NCBI GenBank assembly: GCA_963931925.1
Contig: OZ007574.1
Span: forward strand, 36,212,378-36,276,377
Direction of reading: 5' to 3'
Origin: Onchidella celtica
Taxonomy: Eukaryota; Mollusca; Gastropoda; Systellommatophora; Onchidiidae
DNA length: 64,000 nt
Part shown: piece after piece, positions 28,431 through 41,901 of the stretch
Layout: each line of letters starts with the position of its first letter
How positions within the stretch are numbered: position 1 is the stretch's first letter
The notes under the pieces: generated by a model
Database searches by the model: none
What the model saw: the letters and a program-made list of their open reading frames with translations, nothing else
What the model was told of the DNA's origin: nothing
Position numbers and translations under genes: made by a program

Positions 28431-31065
28431 AACAAAAGGTCATGTGCCATTGTAAGTTTCTATAAACAATACCTCCGACAGCGGTATATTCCTTATCGAC
28501 CGAGGAGGCCTACAATGACACACTCGTCACTCGCAAGACTATACCGATAAGAATTTTTGTCACTTCAAGATAGTAAGATAAGAATCACTTTATTATCCTA
28601 AGGGGGAAATTCACTTTGACAGAGCGTTTAAGAGCACATGCATGTCATGGTACATACCATCTCATGAACAAACCATAAATCAATGCAGGCTTCACTTAAC
28701 AGGGCATGAAACCTTGGTAAAATATGGGCACATTTAGCTATAGTGTCTTGTTGATGCGAACTGCTGGGGGCAAAAACGAGATTCTATATTTTTCCACCTT
28801 TTGGCGTTAGCCCTCATGCGCTTGAATAGAGTGTTCCCTAAATTAACATCTAAGGCAACTAACTGAAAAAAACATGTCTTCAGCACCTCTGTGTAAATTT
28901 CTAACCTCGCGCTTCCGAAATTTCAGTCAATATGAATCACATGATAGTCATCCCGGAAGAGATTGTATTGATCCATTGCTGGTACTGGTAGACGGCCGTT
29001 CCTACCTGCCAACCTCGTTAGTGAGGCATGAAGAAGGGGCTAGCCATGCGACGGCCAATGTGAACGATACCTTTGTCCATGGTTCCCTGTGCCCGTGTTC
29101 ATAAACGCTTCGCTAAAGGCCCCTTTAACTCTGTGTGCCAGGAATTTTTCCCACGTTTGCCGATATAGTAACCAAATAATGTGTGTGTGTGTGGGGGGGG
29201 GGGGGGTGAATGAACGCTAACTACAACAACATGTATTAATAGAAAATCTACTTTCTTTCTTCCCGAAGTAAAACAGCCTAGTATCCTTGTGCACCGATAC
29301 ATTGGTGATTGGCACAAACGTGACCGAGGAAGAACCGATACATCGGTGACTGGCACACAAAGAGTTAAACGTACAGTTGATTCATCGACAAACTGCACGG
29401 TATCGAAAGAATGGCGGGGATCACGTCAACTTCTCGATAAACTTGAGCGTGGAAACGAGCAATCCTCTCGATATCGAAGGGTTCTCATAAGTCCAGGCGC
29501 TAGACTGGATTCGCCAGATATTTTCCCGCAGGCGAACTGAAGCATGTGCGACGAGTGGCGACGAGGGGGTGGCTTCTTTGATGTTGACGCAGGCGGAGTT
29601 AAAAATGCAGTCTAAAAATTTCCTAAATATTGGTCAAATCAGACAAATATGATTTTCGTGATCAGCGACCCAAAATTAGTGAAAATCCCGCGTGAAAATC
29701 AATTTAATGTCTGTTCCAGACAGGGTAACTGATGACGATGAGTCGTGACGCTTTGGGTGCTTCCATACTCACCCTCTAGCTCTGTTATAATAACATGATA
29801 ATAATGACTGAGGTGCAATTGCCCAAGCCAACGGGCCTCAAAAACTGAAGGTTTAACATCAGAAAATATAACCAGAGGACTAACAACAGCCTAACCAAGA
29901 CATAGAACATCAAAGTATAATATGAGCCACAAAATAGATTTATCTACATTCTATGACATTGCTGTATTATTTCACTATGAAGATGTATTGCCAGACTTTC
30001 ACACCACTGCATTATATCCATCGTATACACCACTGACAAGAAATAATAAGCCAATACAAATTTTTTTTTTTTTTTAATCCATTTGCTAACCTGTCCAAAC
30101 AGGCAAAACATTGTTTTAATCACATTAGATATATTTTACGAACTGTTATCCCCCCTTGGAGTCTTTTTAAGAAATGACAGACAACCCATGCTGTTGTGAA
30201 ATTGTTTTGTCATTAATTAAGGCAGAGATATGGAATTAAATATCCAGAAGCTTACATGATAAATGCCTTATGACAACGTCTTTCTAAATGCATAGGTAAT
30301 TTTTGGGGGCACACTGAGCTGATATATATCTGTATCTCATACTATAATGGTTCTAGGACTTTCAAGTCTATAAGCCTATGTATGTTCTTACATATACATA
30401 AATTCACAACAAAGACAAAGTGTCCGAAAGAAAAAAATGCAAGTATTGTTTCAAATTTTCAAATAAACTTCTTTTTCACATTCACACAAACAGGTGTCAC
30501 GCGTGTTTTAATTACATCAGATTTGAATGAAGAGAATAACAAATTTGAATTAGTCCCACCAGGTTTCAACTAGAAATCTTTCCCAGATCAGATCAAGTTA
30601 TTCTCAAATCTCTCTGGACACTTACCAAATTTGTCTGTAGAAACTTTTCTTATGCACAAGGTCCTTGTGTGAGGCATTCCAGGTTGGCGCCCTGTTCTGG
30701 ATGGGATTCATTTTAACTTCTTGTGGTGTTTTTACGGCACCCACACGTCAACACTTTATTTTGGACAAAAAGTTGCAGTCACTGTCACAATTTTCTGTGT
30801 TCAGAAAGGACATAAGCACCATCTCTTCAATGAAAAGAATGGAAACATCTTCATTAAGAAATCAATGAAATATTTTACTTTGCCTTCAAAGGTACAGTTT
30901 TATATGAGACTGTGGGGGATTTTTAATGATCCTTTCAGTACCTGAGGTAATTGGGATATGCTAAACATATCAAAAGCAGCCAATAAAAGGAGCTAGATAG
31001 AAAAAAGACTTGTAAAAAAAAGCTGGGAAAAAAAAGGAATACTAGGAGAGAAAAAAAAGGAACAA
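28431..31065. other. Non-coding interval
   Basis: Contains G14 after a GT run (29182-29206), a T-run (30061-30075), and a short tandem duplication of CCGATACATYGGTGAYTGGCACA at 29297 and 29335. No gene recognised. Confidence 0.45.
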
Positions 31066-31190
31066 AAAACAAATCAAAACAAAAGTGAGGAAGAAAAAGG
31101 ACACTAAGAAAAGAAAAGGAACAAAAAACAAACAAATCAAAACAAAAGTGAGGAAGAAAAAGGACACTAAGAAAAGAAAAGGAACCAGAA
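31066..31190. repeat. 63-bp tandem duplication, purine-rich
   Basis: The block starting AAAAGTGAGGAAGAAAAAGG occurs at 31081 and 31144, almost identical. The surrounding 200 bp is similar A/G-rich sequence. Confidence 0.85.
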
Positions 31191-33740
31191 GTAAAAAAAA
31201 TAAAAGAGAATCCAGTCAGCCATAGGCTGGAATAGACTACAAAAAATGTGAGTATTGTGACAGTCTTCTCAAAACCGTAAAATGTGCTCATTAAATTCAT
31301 CAATATACATGGTATTTAATCCTACAATGGATGATTATTATGATACACACAACGTTAATGAAAATTAATATTAGCATTGGATAATTAAAATTTCAATAGG
31401 CAGACAGGTCATACTCATGAATAACCACGAAGTTAGGTAAGGTATTCTAACATTAACAGAAGAAATAATGAAAAGGAAAAATATTTAGGCAAAGCATCAC
31501 TGGGGATAATAAAACATTATAAATTACAATGCAGCTGTCAAATAAGGCCTATAACCCATCTTAATCATTCAAGCCTTCTATAATTTTGATTATAGAACCC
31601 TTACATCAGATGTCGCCTGCTTCTTATGGCACACTGAAAACAGTAATTTGGGCAATTTGTCTTCAGACCATTTGATATGCTCAGTGTTGCACACAACCCT
31701 CTCCAGTACATATACAGGGACAACTTCACAAAACGTTTTAGGCAGTAAAGGCGTAGGACAGTGATTCTCAGATGGGAGGCACACAACCCTCACAGCAAGG
31801 GTGTGACTGGCGAGGGATTTCAGACAGTGGAGGAACTCAAGAAAGAATGTACTCTGCACACTGTGTATATAAATATCAAATGAGGTGATAATTAACCCAA
31901 TTATAATGCTGATCACGAACTAACAGTTCACAAAAAGTGTTTCAATAATTACCAGTCTAAAAGTACATTGTTTTGTTTGTGTATTATTTCTTACGCAAGG
32001 CTTTGCTATATACAACTTTTTTTCTTTTTTTTTTCTGCCTATTATTGACACTGTAAAAGTATTATAGTGAAAAAATGAATGACAATTCAAAATGGGGGAA
32101 GAGCTGGAGAACCACTGGGTCACAAGAGGAGAAATGTGGCCTAGAACTCTGAGTATCATTGATTTAGAAGGAACGACTTAGTAATGCAAAAATAACACTC
32201 CATCCTGTTCACAGGCTCCACCATGCTCTTAACACTCTATTATGGCAAGTACAGTACCAGTATATTTCATAAGCTCAAGCTGTTGTTGCGCTTCCTTTGC
32301 AAAAAAAAGATGACCACAACTTCAGTATCTCTTCTGCCTGGCCGTTTGTGTGTGCGAAGATGACTGATCAGCTTAATCCATTCCATGAACTGTCAGTTGC
32401 CGTGAGAGCATAGAAACACTGGAGACCAACTGCACCAGGAGGTGGTATTTTCTCTGCTTTTTCACTGCTGCCTCTTCTGTGCAGTTCTTAATTCATTACT
32501 GATCCCAAAGCCATATCTTCACTGAGGAAGACAAAAGCCAAAAAAATGACATAATGAAAAATCTGTACAAAAATATTCATCTTCAAAGAACATAATTATA
32601 AATGTATAGACTAGCCCAGCATCCCCAAATTCAACCAATGTAGATCTGTATTCGATTTCCGTTGTCTTGGTAGGATTATGAGAGGGGTGCATTCCCATCA
32701 AATCACCGTTGGTGTGATGTCATGACCAGCGGAGCTACATGACAACAATGTTTGTCCATGTGCAGACTTGATGTAAATCCTGCGCATCAGCTTTTTATAG
32801 AGTTAGTGACTGGTAAACACAGAAGGCATTTAAACCAAGTAGTAGTTGCACAGGTTGAGAGGACACTGAAGTTGCGGAAAAATTTGTTTACCTCAGTTTA
32901 CTGTGAGCAACCATGCAGTAGGTTGCAGTTCTAATTAATTATCAATATTTAAAACAAGCTCTGTCAAAGAAAACTTTCTTTACTGAAAATATGTGAAAAT
33001 ATTACATGTATTTTTTTTTAGACAAATTGGTTTATACAGGAATAAAAAAAACACAATCATGTACTGCAGAAGGAATCATATAAAAGAGATAATGAAGGAA
33101 AACCGATGGGGACTATTTTGAAAAGTGCTATAGGTAGATGAATTTACAGTGTAAAAGGGAAACATCTTGAACTCTTTCCTAAAAGTTTTGTTGCAGTCTC
33201 CGGGATGAGGGAGAAAAGATGGGTCTGAATTAGTTGCAACAGTAGACGAGGTTTAACTCCATACATAAACTTGTACAACGTTAACAAGATGCAATCTTAG
33301 AGTGAATTCATATGATGTATTATACTCCCAAATGATGCTTTGAGCACTTCAGGGCCAGACAACTGTGACAAAAGTGATATCAAAAGCAAAAAAAAAGGAT
33401 CAGGACTTCGATTTATGAAAGCTGCCTAATTGAAAGGGTACATAATCAATGCTCCTGTGTCTTACATTCACTATCCTTTGAGCAACTCAATTCATTGAGA
33501 AAAAGGAAAAGACAACGCAAAAGGAAGGTGAAACATCACCTTCATTTTATAATTTTGGGGTCGCTGTTATACTGTCATTTATCCCAAATGTTACACCTTC
33601 TTATTATATTAGTGTACTATTAATTGTTCAACAAATGATAAGAGATAATATATATATATATATGTATATAAATTACCAATTTATCCATAAGATTTCAGAA
33701 AGGAACGCTGGGCTGACTCCAATGATTTTTCCAGTGTTAA
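31191..33740. other. Non-coding interval
   Basis: No gene recognised. A (TA)n run lies at about 33647-33663. GTTGGTGTGATGTCATGACC near 32708 resembles the interior of repeat family E. Confidence 0.45.
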
Positions 33741-34560
33741 TTAAATGATCTTTAGCTGAGAAATAAAGAAGAAAAGACCACAGGTAATTTAATATATTTA
33801 TATTATGTAAGGCCAACTTTGTCATGTCTCAAGAAAAAATGATAAAAGAAAACAACTGAAACATTCTTTTTCCTTTCAAGGACATGTTTTTTTTCAGTAT
33901 GTCAATGGGCGCCCTAAATTTTATGTGGGACAAATTCGCAACTCTTTTTTTGTTCAAGTTAAAGCTTGTCTGACCTTTTGTCCCACCTCAGTTTGAGCTC
34001 AAGGTTTCTGAACTGATTAAAAGCATTTTTTTTTCTAAGAGGAGTGGGGGACCCTAGCACACATTTGCCCTACCTTGCACACTAGGTCTGAGTTTTGAGA
34101 TTGTGAGAGCCCTTTTCCCATGAATGGACAACCCAAGAATAATACCGTGGTACCAGACTCAAGTGGCTTATCCCTTGTCAGATTATCTTCAGCTGAAAAA
34201 ATTTTTAAAAAACACACACCACGGGTAAATTCAGCGAACAGAAAAAAATAATAATAAAACCAACATAATTTCTCCTTTCAAAAGAGGCAGCTTTTTTTCT
34301 TCAGCGAACACTCTGCTTTTCATGTGAGACAAATTCACGATTATTATTTTCTTTCCAACTGAGCTCAAGTTGAACTTTATTCTTATTTTAGAAATACAGG
34401 AAAAACAAGAAAAAAAAAAGTGGCACGGGGACTCCAGCACACACTACCCTCCTAGCACACCATGTGTGCAGTCTGACTATGTGGTTGCGAGAGCACTTTT
34501 CCCATGACATGGACGATCCTAAGTCTAATACTATAGTACCAGTTGCCCCTTAAGATCTAA
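33741..34560 (+). repeat. Diverged tandem duplication, about 0.4 kb per unit
   Basis: 33741-34170 and 34180-34560 share the same order of landmarks: TCTTYAGCTGA, GTGRGACAAATTC, a GAGCTCAAG block, CACACTAnnnTG, GAGAGC-CTTTTCCCATGA and GTACCAG. Both copies are too diverged to be recent. Confidence 0.6.
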
Positions 34561-35790
34561 GGAAGTAGGTTCTAATCCGTATGTTTTGTCCGGCCTACCC
34601 CCGACCAAACTCCACCCCAACTCTCAGTCCCTCAGTAGCGCCTTAAGGGAGGAAATCTCGCCAGACCCTAAGCTTTACAGGCTAGTTGGGCATGACTAGC
34701 CGTGCGAGTACCTTGGTCGACCGCCGACCTCGACGCTACATGGAAGCAGGAGCCAGTGACCACCCAGGTTTCCCACGAGTGGCTGTTCTGTACTATAAAT
34801 AAATTTGGGTTTTTCTTATATGACACCGAATCCATACGTTGTCTGCCATTATGGGTTTGACCTCATTATGCATAAACTCAGATATTAAATCCATCCCTTT
34901 ATTAAGACTATTGTAAACATCTTGTTTTAATTCAAACGTTTATGCTTATTGATATTTTTTAAGATAAATGTCTCTCAATATGGTACAACTTCATAATTTT
35001 GCATTCTCTAAAAGACTATACCCCCACCAAATGATTATCGACCTTTACCCTTGTGACAATCTTAGTTTTTCCTACAAACTGGAAGTGGAATCGATACTAT
35101 TTATTTATTCGATTACAAATTACATTATTAAATATGACAACAAACTCAAAGCCTATTTTTGGAAATTTCTCCTGTGTCTTCAGCCTTGTTCTAGCAATCA
35201 CATTTTCCTCGTGACAATCAGCAGCCCCCTCTTTTTTTTGTTTTCCATACATGTATTTTGATTTTTTTTTTAATTAATACAAGACTTGACAATGACTTCA
35301 CGTCGGATCCCTAATGAAGTAATATTAAAATAAATTCCTTATTAAGTGAACTAAAAACAATGTCGAAATTAACATAATAAGGAGATTGGTGAGCATCCTT
35401 ATCCCTTAACACTTTCAACTCATTGACCTCCAAAATTGGAAACAAGATACAAGTGAAGTCAAGAAACATAACAGAACGTCGAGGGAATTGATGCAGTTGT
35501 CAAGTAGGACTTGACTATAGCTGTACATTCGATGAATAAGAATGAACCAAAGAAAATCTTATGGAACCAATATACGACACCAGACTCAAATATTACCAGG
35601 CTTGGTAACAAACATCAGTAATGAGAATTATAAAAATAGGAGGAAATTGTCACTTGGATATAGAAATAAAACAAAAAAGACAAGTCTGCGATCTTTAATT
35701 TTTCACAAACGCAGAAGCCCATGATCCCATCACTTACTGCCTAAGCTAGACCATCCATGCTGAGTCGACATTGCATAAATGGTGGACAAT
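34561..35790. other. Non-coding interval with a GC-richer island
   Basis: 34561-34790 is clearly richer in GC than its surroundings and includes GGTTCTAATCC, which resembles a Pol III B box. No convincing A box, so this is not called as a gene. The rest is AT-rich with no recognised coding. Confidence 0.35.
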
Positions 35791-35792
35791 GA

Positions 35793-36164
35793 TTCTTCTT
35801 TTGATGAATCAAATTGATTCGGATCAATGGGTTGAATGATTCATATGACTCGAATCAGTCCATAAGCCAGTTGTGGCATGAGCAAATCACGATTCGAATC
35901 ATTCAGTGACCGAATAGCGACAAAACTGTGTCACCAATAGGTCCTAACACGGATAAGCATTGATTTGTTTCTTACCGTGGGGTGATGAGTCTGATCAATG
36001 CATTATTCCCTTATACCAGTCCCTCACCAAAGTCTGCTCCACTGGCTTTTGTGCACAATGAACCTCAAGCGCGAGGCCAATCAAAGGTGATTTGAATCAT
36101 GATACAAATAATTTTTGATTCATTCATAAGGTGATTCGCTTAGGTGTGATTCGAATCAGCACAT
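35793..36164. repeat. Cluster of GATTCGAATCA palindromes
   Basis: Within about 370 bp, variants of the palindrome TGATTCGAATCA occur at least six times on both strands. This suggests a decayed foldback element or an array of binding-site-like palindromes. Confidence 0.6.
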
Positions 36165-37174
36165 CTTATTCGCAGATGGGGTTTTGGTTTTGCAGTGTCT
36201 ACTCCGGAAGAGTTCCTCCAGTTTATCGCGGTCTGCGATGGTGCAATGACCAGCATCTGCGATTATTAGTCACAGACTATGGGGTTAAATCCGTCTTGGG
36301 TTCAATACAACGCCGGAACTTTATTCTTTTTAACTTAATACTACTCATTATTAGGAATATTTTTTTCCTAAGGATTTTGCAAAATCGATGTTGTGGGAAA
36401 ACTTATCATTAATAGTATGCTCCAGATTACTTCTTTTATTTATTCCGGTTCATTTTATTTGTTCCTGATCACTGAACGTGACAATTGCGAATTAGAAATA
36501 AAATATAAATCAAATTTTAAACATGTAAATGATTTCTTTTAGACAGTGTGAAATGAAAATTTCATCTGTCTCTATGGTAACTTAGATCTGTCCTGTAATT
36601 ACTGAAAATTATTATATTTTGGGGGGTCTTCAGCTTCATCTGTTTTGTCATGTTTTGTTTTATTAATGTTTTGTTTGCATGGAAGTTTTAGTTCATTGTC
36701 TGACTTTCTCTGTAATTTCACACCTGACAAAATTAGGTAATAAAAAAATAAATTTTTTAAACTCTTAGAGCAAAGCAACGTTGATCAGAGGGGGAAAACG
36801 CATTAAAAAGAAATAGAAAAAAAGAGCGGAGATTCGATCCCCATTTCTGACTCAGCAGGCACGCGAGTTTCCTATTAGCATGCCACCAGGGAACCTGAGT
36901 AAAAGCGTTACTAAGCAGGGTCTCTCTAATGCTACCGAGGACACGATAACCGATAAGTATCGCTTTAAAAAAAAAAAGGCAACACAGTGTATCATTACCG
37001 TAAGAAACACCATGTGTCACTCCGAATTGAGCCATTTTACCGAGTGAAGAGCCTAATTATTCAACAAAGCAAGCCAGAATTGTGATCTAAAGGAGCTCTT
37101 CCTCAATAAAAATCACAAAACCAAAAATCCATCTGTGAATAAGATTTTGATCTTATTCGTAGACTGCGAATAAG
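36165..37174. mobile_element. Inverted-repeat-bounded element, about 1 kb
   Basis: CTTATTCGCAGATGGGGTTTTGGTTTTG at the left (stated by landmarks CTTATTCGCAGATGG and TTTTGGTTTTG) is mirrored at 37115-37143. A further CGAATAAG palindrome extends to 37174. No target duplication is visible at either candidate end. The interior has no transposase but holds a tRNA-like segment. Confidence 0.6.
36821..36895 (-). other. tRNA-like Pol III promoter segment (possible SINE or tRNA relic)
   Basis: On the minus strand TGGCATGCTAATAGG (36885-36871) fits an A box, and GGATCGAATCT (36840-36830) fits a B box 30 nt on, with a T-arm-like stem TGGGG/CTCCG. A T-run follows (36824 downward), as in Pol III terminators. 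The anticodon arm does not fold well, so a functional tRNA is unlikely. Confidence 0.4.
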
Positions 37175-38362
37175 CGTGGCCGTAAAGCCTTCTATAAATA
37201 TTTTTAATCACAGTGTTTCCTTGTTTCAATTATGTGTTTTTTACACTTTTGAATATCTCATCTCCATTTTGTTTTGCTTAGTATTTTGACGCAAGACGTA
37301 TTTTATCTATGACTTGTGTTTTATCAGTGTCAAATTAATTACTAGAAAATAGAAAATTGTCCAGGTAATAAGGAGTAAATGGGAAATGGTTGCGGTATAA
37401 AATATGAATAAAATGTCTTTCATTTGTTTGTATTTACCAATGTTCTGGAATAATTTGCTGTTCTTGCTTTGTATCATCCAGCCCATGACCACTGTTGCAG
37501 AGAACTCCAATTTCACATAGTGACAGCTCCTGGGCCAGTCATGAATGTAAAGAGTAGACTTGTCTTACAGAGGCGTCTGAAGAAAAAGGGAAATTAACAT
37601 AGCAATAAAGTCACAGCACTTGAGTGCTTAAGCATAGCGGGAGGTGATGTGTAACGGTTAACACTGTTATTGATGTAACCAAGGGACCTCAATTGAGTTC
37701 TGTCAATAACAGAAAGTACGCGCTGAATTATTCAATTTCCAAATGCTCATCTGCAGGGCATAAAGGGCTGCAAATCAGTGTCCTTTATGAAAACCAAAAT
37801 TAAAAAATCCCAAATAAATCCGTTACTTTTTGATACTCAGTGATCAACATGTCGTCGGTTTCACGACAAAGGGGCGAATAGGTAACAACAGCTGTACAAC
37901 AAAAACATGAACACTTATCTTATCTGTCTAACAAAGGGGCGAATAAGTCAAATTTGAGATATTTATTCTTTTGTGGTTATCAAAAGCAAGGGGCTCTGCC
38001 CAACACAAGCAATTTTGATAAATCTCATTTAGTATTTGTGTTATGTAGTATGCCAGAAAGGCGAGAAATTGATGGTGAGAGTAGCACAAAATTTTCAAAA
38101 CTGAATTTCTCGCAACACTGATTTAGGCGGTTCTCTCCTTCATCATACAGAGAAGTTAAGCTTTCACCTTTTCATTGTGCAGATGTTGACATCTATTCGC
38201 GCTTTTGTCATTAAACCGACCAAGTATAACAGTGGGGAATAAATCTTAAAAATGGATGCTGTGGCCAAAAAGGACTGATTTCAGATTTTAAGTTAGTTAA
38301 ATCGCCACACACTTTTGCAAAAGGATACAGTTGTAGCGGCAACTCACTTCCTAAATATAGAC
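37175..38362. other. Non-coding interval
   Basis: No gene or clear repeat recognised. Confidence 0.45.
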
Positions 38363-38549
38363 CTAGCCAGCAGCCCTTCACCAGACTGATGTAGATTTTT
38401 GGAGGATCTGTAGGATTACCAAAGGGGAAGGTTCCTTAGCTACATCAGTCCAACGTCAGTGCAATGTTGTAACCAGTAGACCTGCGCAGGAATGATTTCA
38501 TTTGTATGTGCAAACTTGAGTCGGATTTCCGTAGGGTTGCTGGCTGGGA
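38363..38549. repeat. MITE family E, copy 1
   Basis: Ends CTAGCCAGCAGCCCT and AGGGTTGCTGGCTGGG are inverted repeats. The interior shares CCAACGTCRGTGnnATG, GTAACCAG and TATGTGCAAAC with copy 2. Confidence 0.7.
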
Positions 38550-39027
38550 ATGTATTTGACATGAAATTGATATGCGATGTTTGATTATTACATGAAGAAT
38601 AATTTGGGCTCTCGCATACCTACTCGTTAAATAGTGCAGTGCCATCACAGGACAACAGTGATCTGCATCGTTAGAGCTGCTGAAGATTAAGCAGTACGAC
38701 AGTGTTTGCAATGCTTACCGCGTTTCAAAATCTAATCCATACACAAATTCTAGTTACCATTAAATCAAAATTGTCTTGCTAGATAACATAACATTTTACA
38801 CTGATAATATTTGTTCCTATTTGTTGATAAATAGGCTTTGGAGACACCCGAAGCGTCGTTTTCGTTTCAGGAACTAATTGGAGCCATTTTTTAATTTAAA
38901 TAGTAAGATGCAAATTATATAGCAAGGCTGGACGATCAAATCCGGGAATAACGAAAGAATTCTTTTATTATTGTTTCACCAGTCACTGTTCCACGCTTGT
39001 ATGCGGTGTGCTAAACGTCGCCTTTAA
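38550..39027. other. Non-coding interval between two family E copies
   Basis: No gene recognised. Confidence 0.45.
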
Positions 39028-39199
39028 CCCAGCCAGTAACCTTATGTCAATCCAACATAGATTACGGTAAGGGCGGTTTCCTAAATCAAACCAACGTCGG
39101 TGTGATGTAGTAACCAGCGGATCTACGTAGGAAGGATATCATTCCTATGTGCAAACGTCGTCAGTCCTTCTCGGATTTCCGTAATTTTGCTGGTTTGGA
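39028..39199. repeat. MITE family E, copy 2
   Basis: Ends CCAGCCAGTAACC and TTTGCTGGTTTGG. Diverged from copy 1 but collinear through the interior. Confidence 0.7.
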
Positions 39200-41672
39200 A
39201 AGGACTGACATGAACGGAGCTGAAATCCAATAGCATAAAACAACAACAAAGAAAAAAGGTAAAATTGATTATGTTATTAATTAATATAAATTATTTCCTT
39301 TGACCCTTCAGATGAAGCGTTCACATGTCACAACTAATCCACTCAAGTAAGTCGACATTATTAAATATCATATAACATTATATGTATTTGACGAGCTTTC
39401 GGAGAGGATGGGATCGGGATGGATGACGACTTCCACTTAACAAGTTAATTGGCATAATTGTCAAAACTGATACATGTATTTGTAGTGCCTCCCCCCCCCC
39501 CCGGGGGCCCCACCCCTTTTCAAATAAAATTCCTAGGCCAATATTTCATTTTTTTTTTTTAAACAAACGAAAAAATCTAGTTATCATTATTCTGCCTCTT
39601 CCTACAAAAGAAATAAATAACCTGCAAAGGTACTCAGTCAATTAGCACTCACTATGTCATGCTGGAAAACACACTCACCTTTGATCGTAGCTAAAGCTGT
39701 GAGATCTCCAACTCCCAAACACCTGGAAAGGGTTTTTAAATGCATTTAGTGTTCGCGAGCCTATAGCAGTTAGAAGTCTTTTAAAAAGACACATATTATT
39801 ATGCTTTCATCTGTACATTAGAGCAGAAACAAGTTTAACTTGTTTAGAAATTCACAAGCAGCACGCACAAATCCGTTCCCTGGTTTTGGAGAATGGGACT
39901 GGGGGTGAAGCGCACGTTTTTGTTCTCATTTCACGAGAAAAAAAACTTGACCCATTTCGGGGAGCGCAATACAGGACATGTGATGGCCCATTCCATGTGA
40001 CGTGTGTTACACCTGAATATCCGGTTTTCGCCTGGCTATCTTCCATAGCAAATCATTGAATGAGATATTTATCATTTAAACCTGGTAGACGATAAAAATA
40101 AAAAACAGAGGCAACTCTACAAGTTTTTTTTTCTTTAAATAAAAAACTTAAAAATGAAAGTAAGATCTAAGTCAACACGGTATAACATGGTATAACGTGT
40201 GTTACAATCATGAAAAGTAGTTCTATAGTTTAAGTAACATTTTCTGGGATTTCTGTGAATGTAATCAAAGAATTTCACCTAAATTTTTATGCTCTACTTG
40301 TGAATGACTGCTATAAAATTCTGTATCTCATAATTCTTACATTTTTACTTTTAGATGATCTAGGCAAAAAAAAAAAAAAAATGACATGACGTATATTACA
40401 TTTTTTTATGACATATATTAGATCTTCACCTTTCAAGTGTCATTTTTTTTTTCAGGAATAAAATTACGTTTTTGATTTAAGCTTGAATGTCTAACAATTT
40501 ACAGTAATAAATTATGTTAGTTTGTAATTGGTTGTGATCTGTCTGAAATATTTATTGCTAGAGAAAAACTGTATCATGCAACGTGTGATGTGTGTTACAC
40601 AAAACCAATAATGTCTATTGGATTCTTTCTAATCAAACCTAAGTCAGAAATAACATTTTCTTATTATTTTTACATTGTCAAAATGTCATTGCAATATAAG
40701 AAGGGACAAACAACTGGTCACATCATCAACTTGTTATTAAACATAAAACTGCAATTTATATTGAATATTTTAATTTCTCAGTATGAACTATTGTTCTTAG
40801 AAAACAGGCAATAAAATTATGAAATCCAGTAAAGTTTGTTTCCTTCCTCTGAAGACATTTCCCTGTCAAACCATTTTAGAAGTTATACCAAGGATTTTTT
40901 ATTTGATATTTCAAATTCCGCATTTCCTCTTACTGGTTGACATTTCATGGAATGGGCCTGATGCAGAGTGAGTGGCTGAATGTTTCGTGCTCGTGAGTAC
41001 TGGCGAATGTGTGAGTTCGTGATTTCATTGAGAGTGAGTGAGTGAATGAAGGTATAAATAAATGAGAAGTGTTTGAAGGACGGACGAAAGCAGCTAGGGC
41101 AAATCATGGCTTGCTTGACAAATTGTAAAAACAAAGTAGGCTAACAAATAAAACGGAGTTATTATTCAGTTTTGTATTTTCTATGGAAAATTTTTAATCC
41201 GAGAACAATATTTGATTGTACGTGTATGATCTGAATCTAAGGGTGAAAGAAAATGTCTCTTCGGTTCCATTTTTTTTCAATTATTTGCGCACTTGGTGAT
41301 TGGTAAAACGCGCGAGATTTTTTTTTCTTTTAAGTTTAACATTTTTACTGATTCGCTAACATATGGACAACTTTTCCCTATCCCCGAGATAATCCTGCCA
41401 TTTTAGCTAAGAAAACCATAATTATTATGCCCTTCTTGGTCAAATTCACTTAACATAACCAGTTTACAGAATGGGCTCTATTTTTCCATCTGGGTTTTAA
41501 TTTTGTGGGGCTTGTAGTTTCTTTTAGTTTTCAATGAATGAAGACTAGACGAAGAATAAAGAAGAAAGCAATGCGAAGTGTTTATTTTTCTTGTTGTTTT
41601 TGCATCTCCTGTAAACACTGTTTTGGCATGTGCAGTTTTTTTGTTATTTTTTCAGAACAGCAGAAATATAAA
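39200..41672. other. Non-coding interval
   Basis: C12 at 39491-39502 and several short A/T runs. No gene recognised. Confidence 0.45.
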
Positions 41673-41867
41673 CATCATATCATAAAGGAAGTATAAGGCC
41701 TTCCATGTAATCTCGAAAGGCCTTTTAACCGCTAATCTCTAAATTCTACAAAATATCAGATTACGCATAGAAAGGGGTAAAGGTGCGCGCACATATGTTT
41801 CAAAAGGTCTCGATGTTCACTTTATTCTTAATACTTTCGTTGATATTGAGCCACAACTGAGTTGAAC
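41673..41867 (+). repeat. Dispersed repeat family B, copy 3
   Basis: Most complete match to copy 1. It sits about 1.4 kb upstream of the THAP exon, and only about 105 bp away once the intervening hAT-type element is removed. Confidence 0.8.
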
Positions 41868-41901
41868 GCATTGCCCGAATGACGTCGCGGGTTGCTTTGT
41901 T

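Noticed and set aside
30630..30725. Possible minus-strand exon ending at a GTAAGT donor
   Set aside because: The donor is good, but there is no polypyrimidine tract or acceptor nearby and the roughly 40 residues match nothing I recognise.
34561..34800. tRNA-derived SINE on the basis of GGTTCTAATCC
   Set aside because: A B-box-like match without a convincing A box, target duplication or tail.
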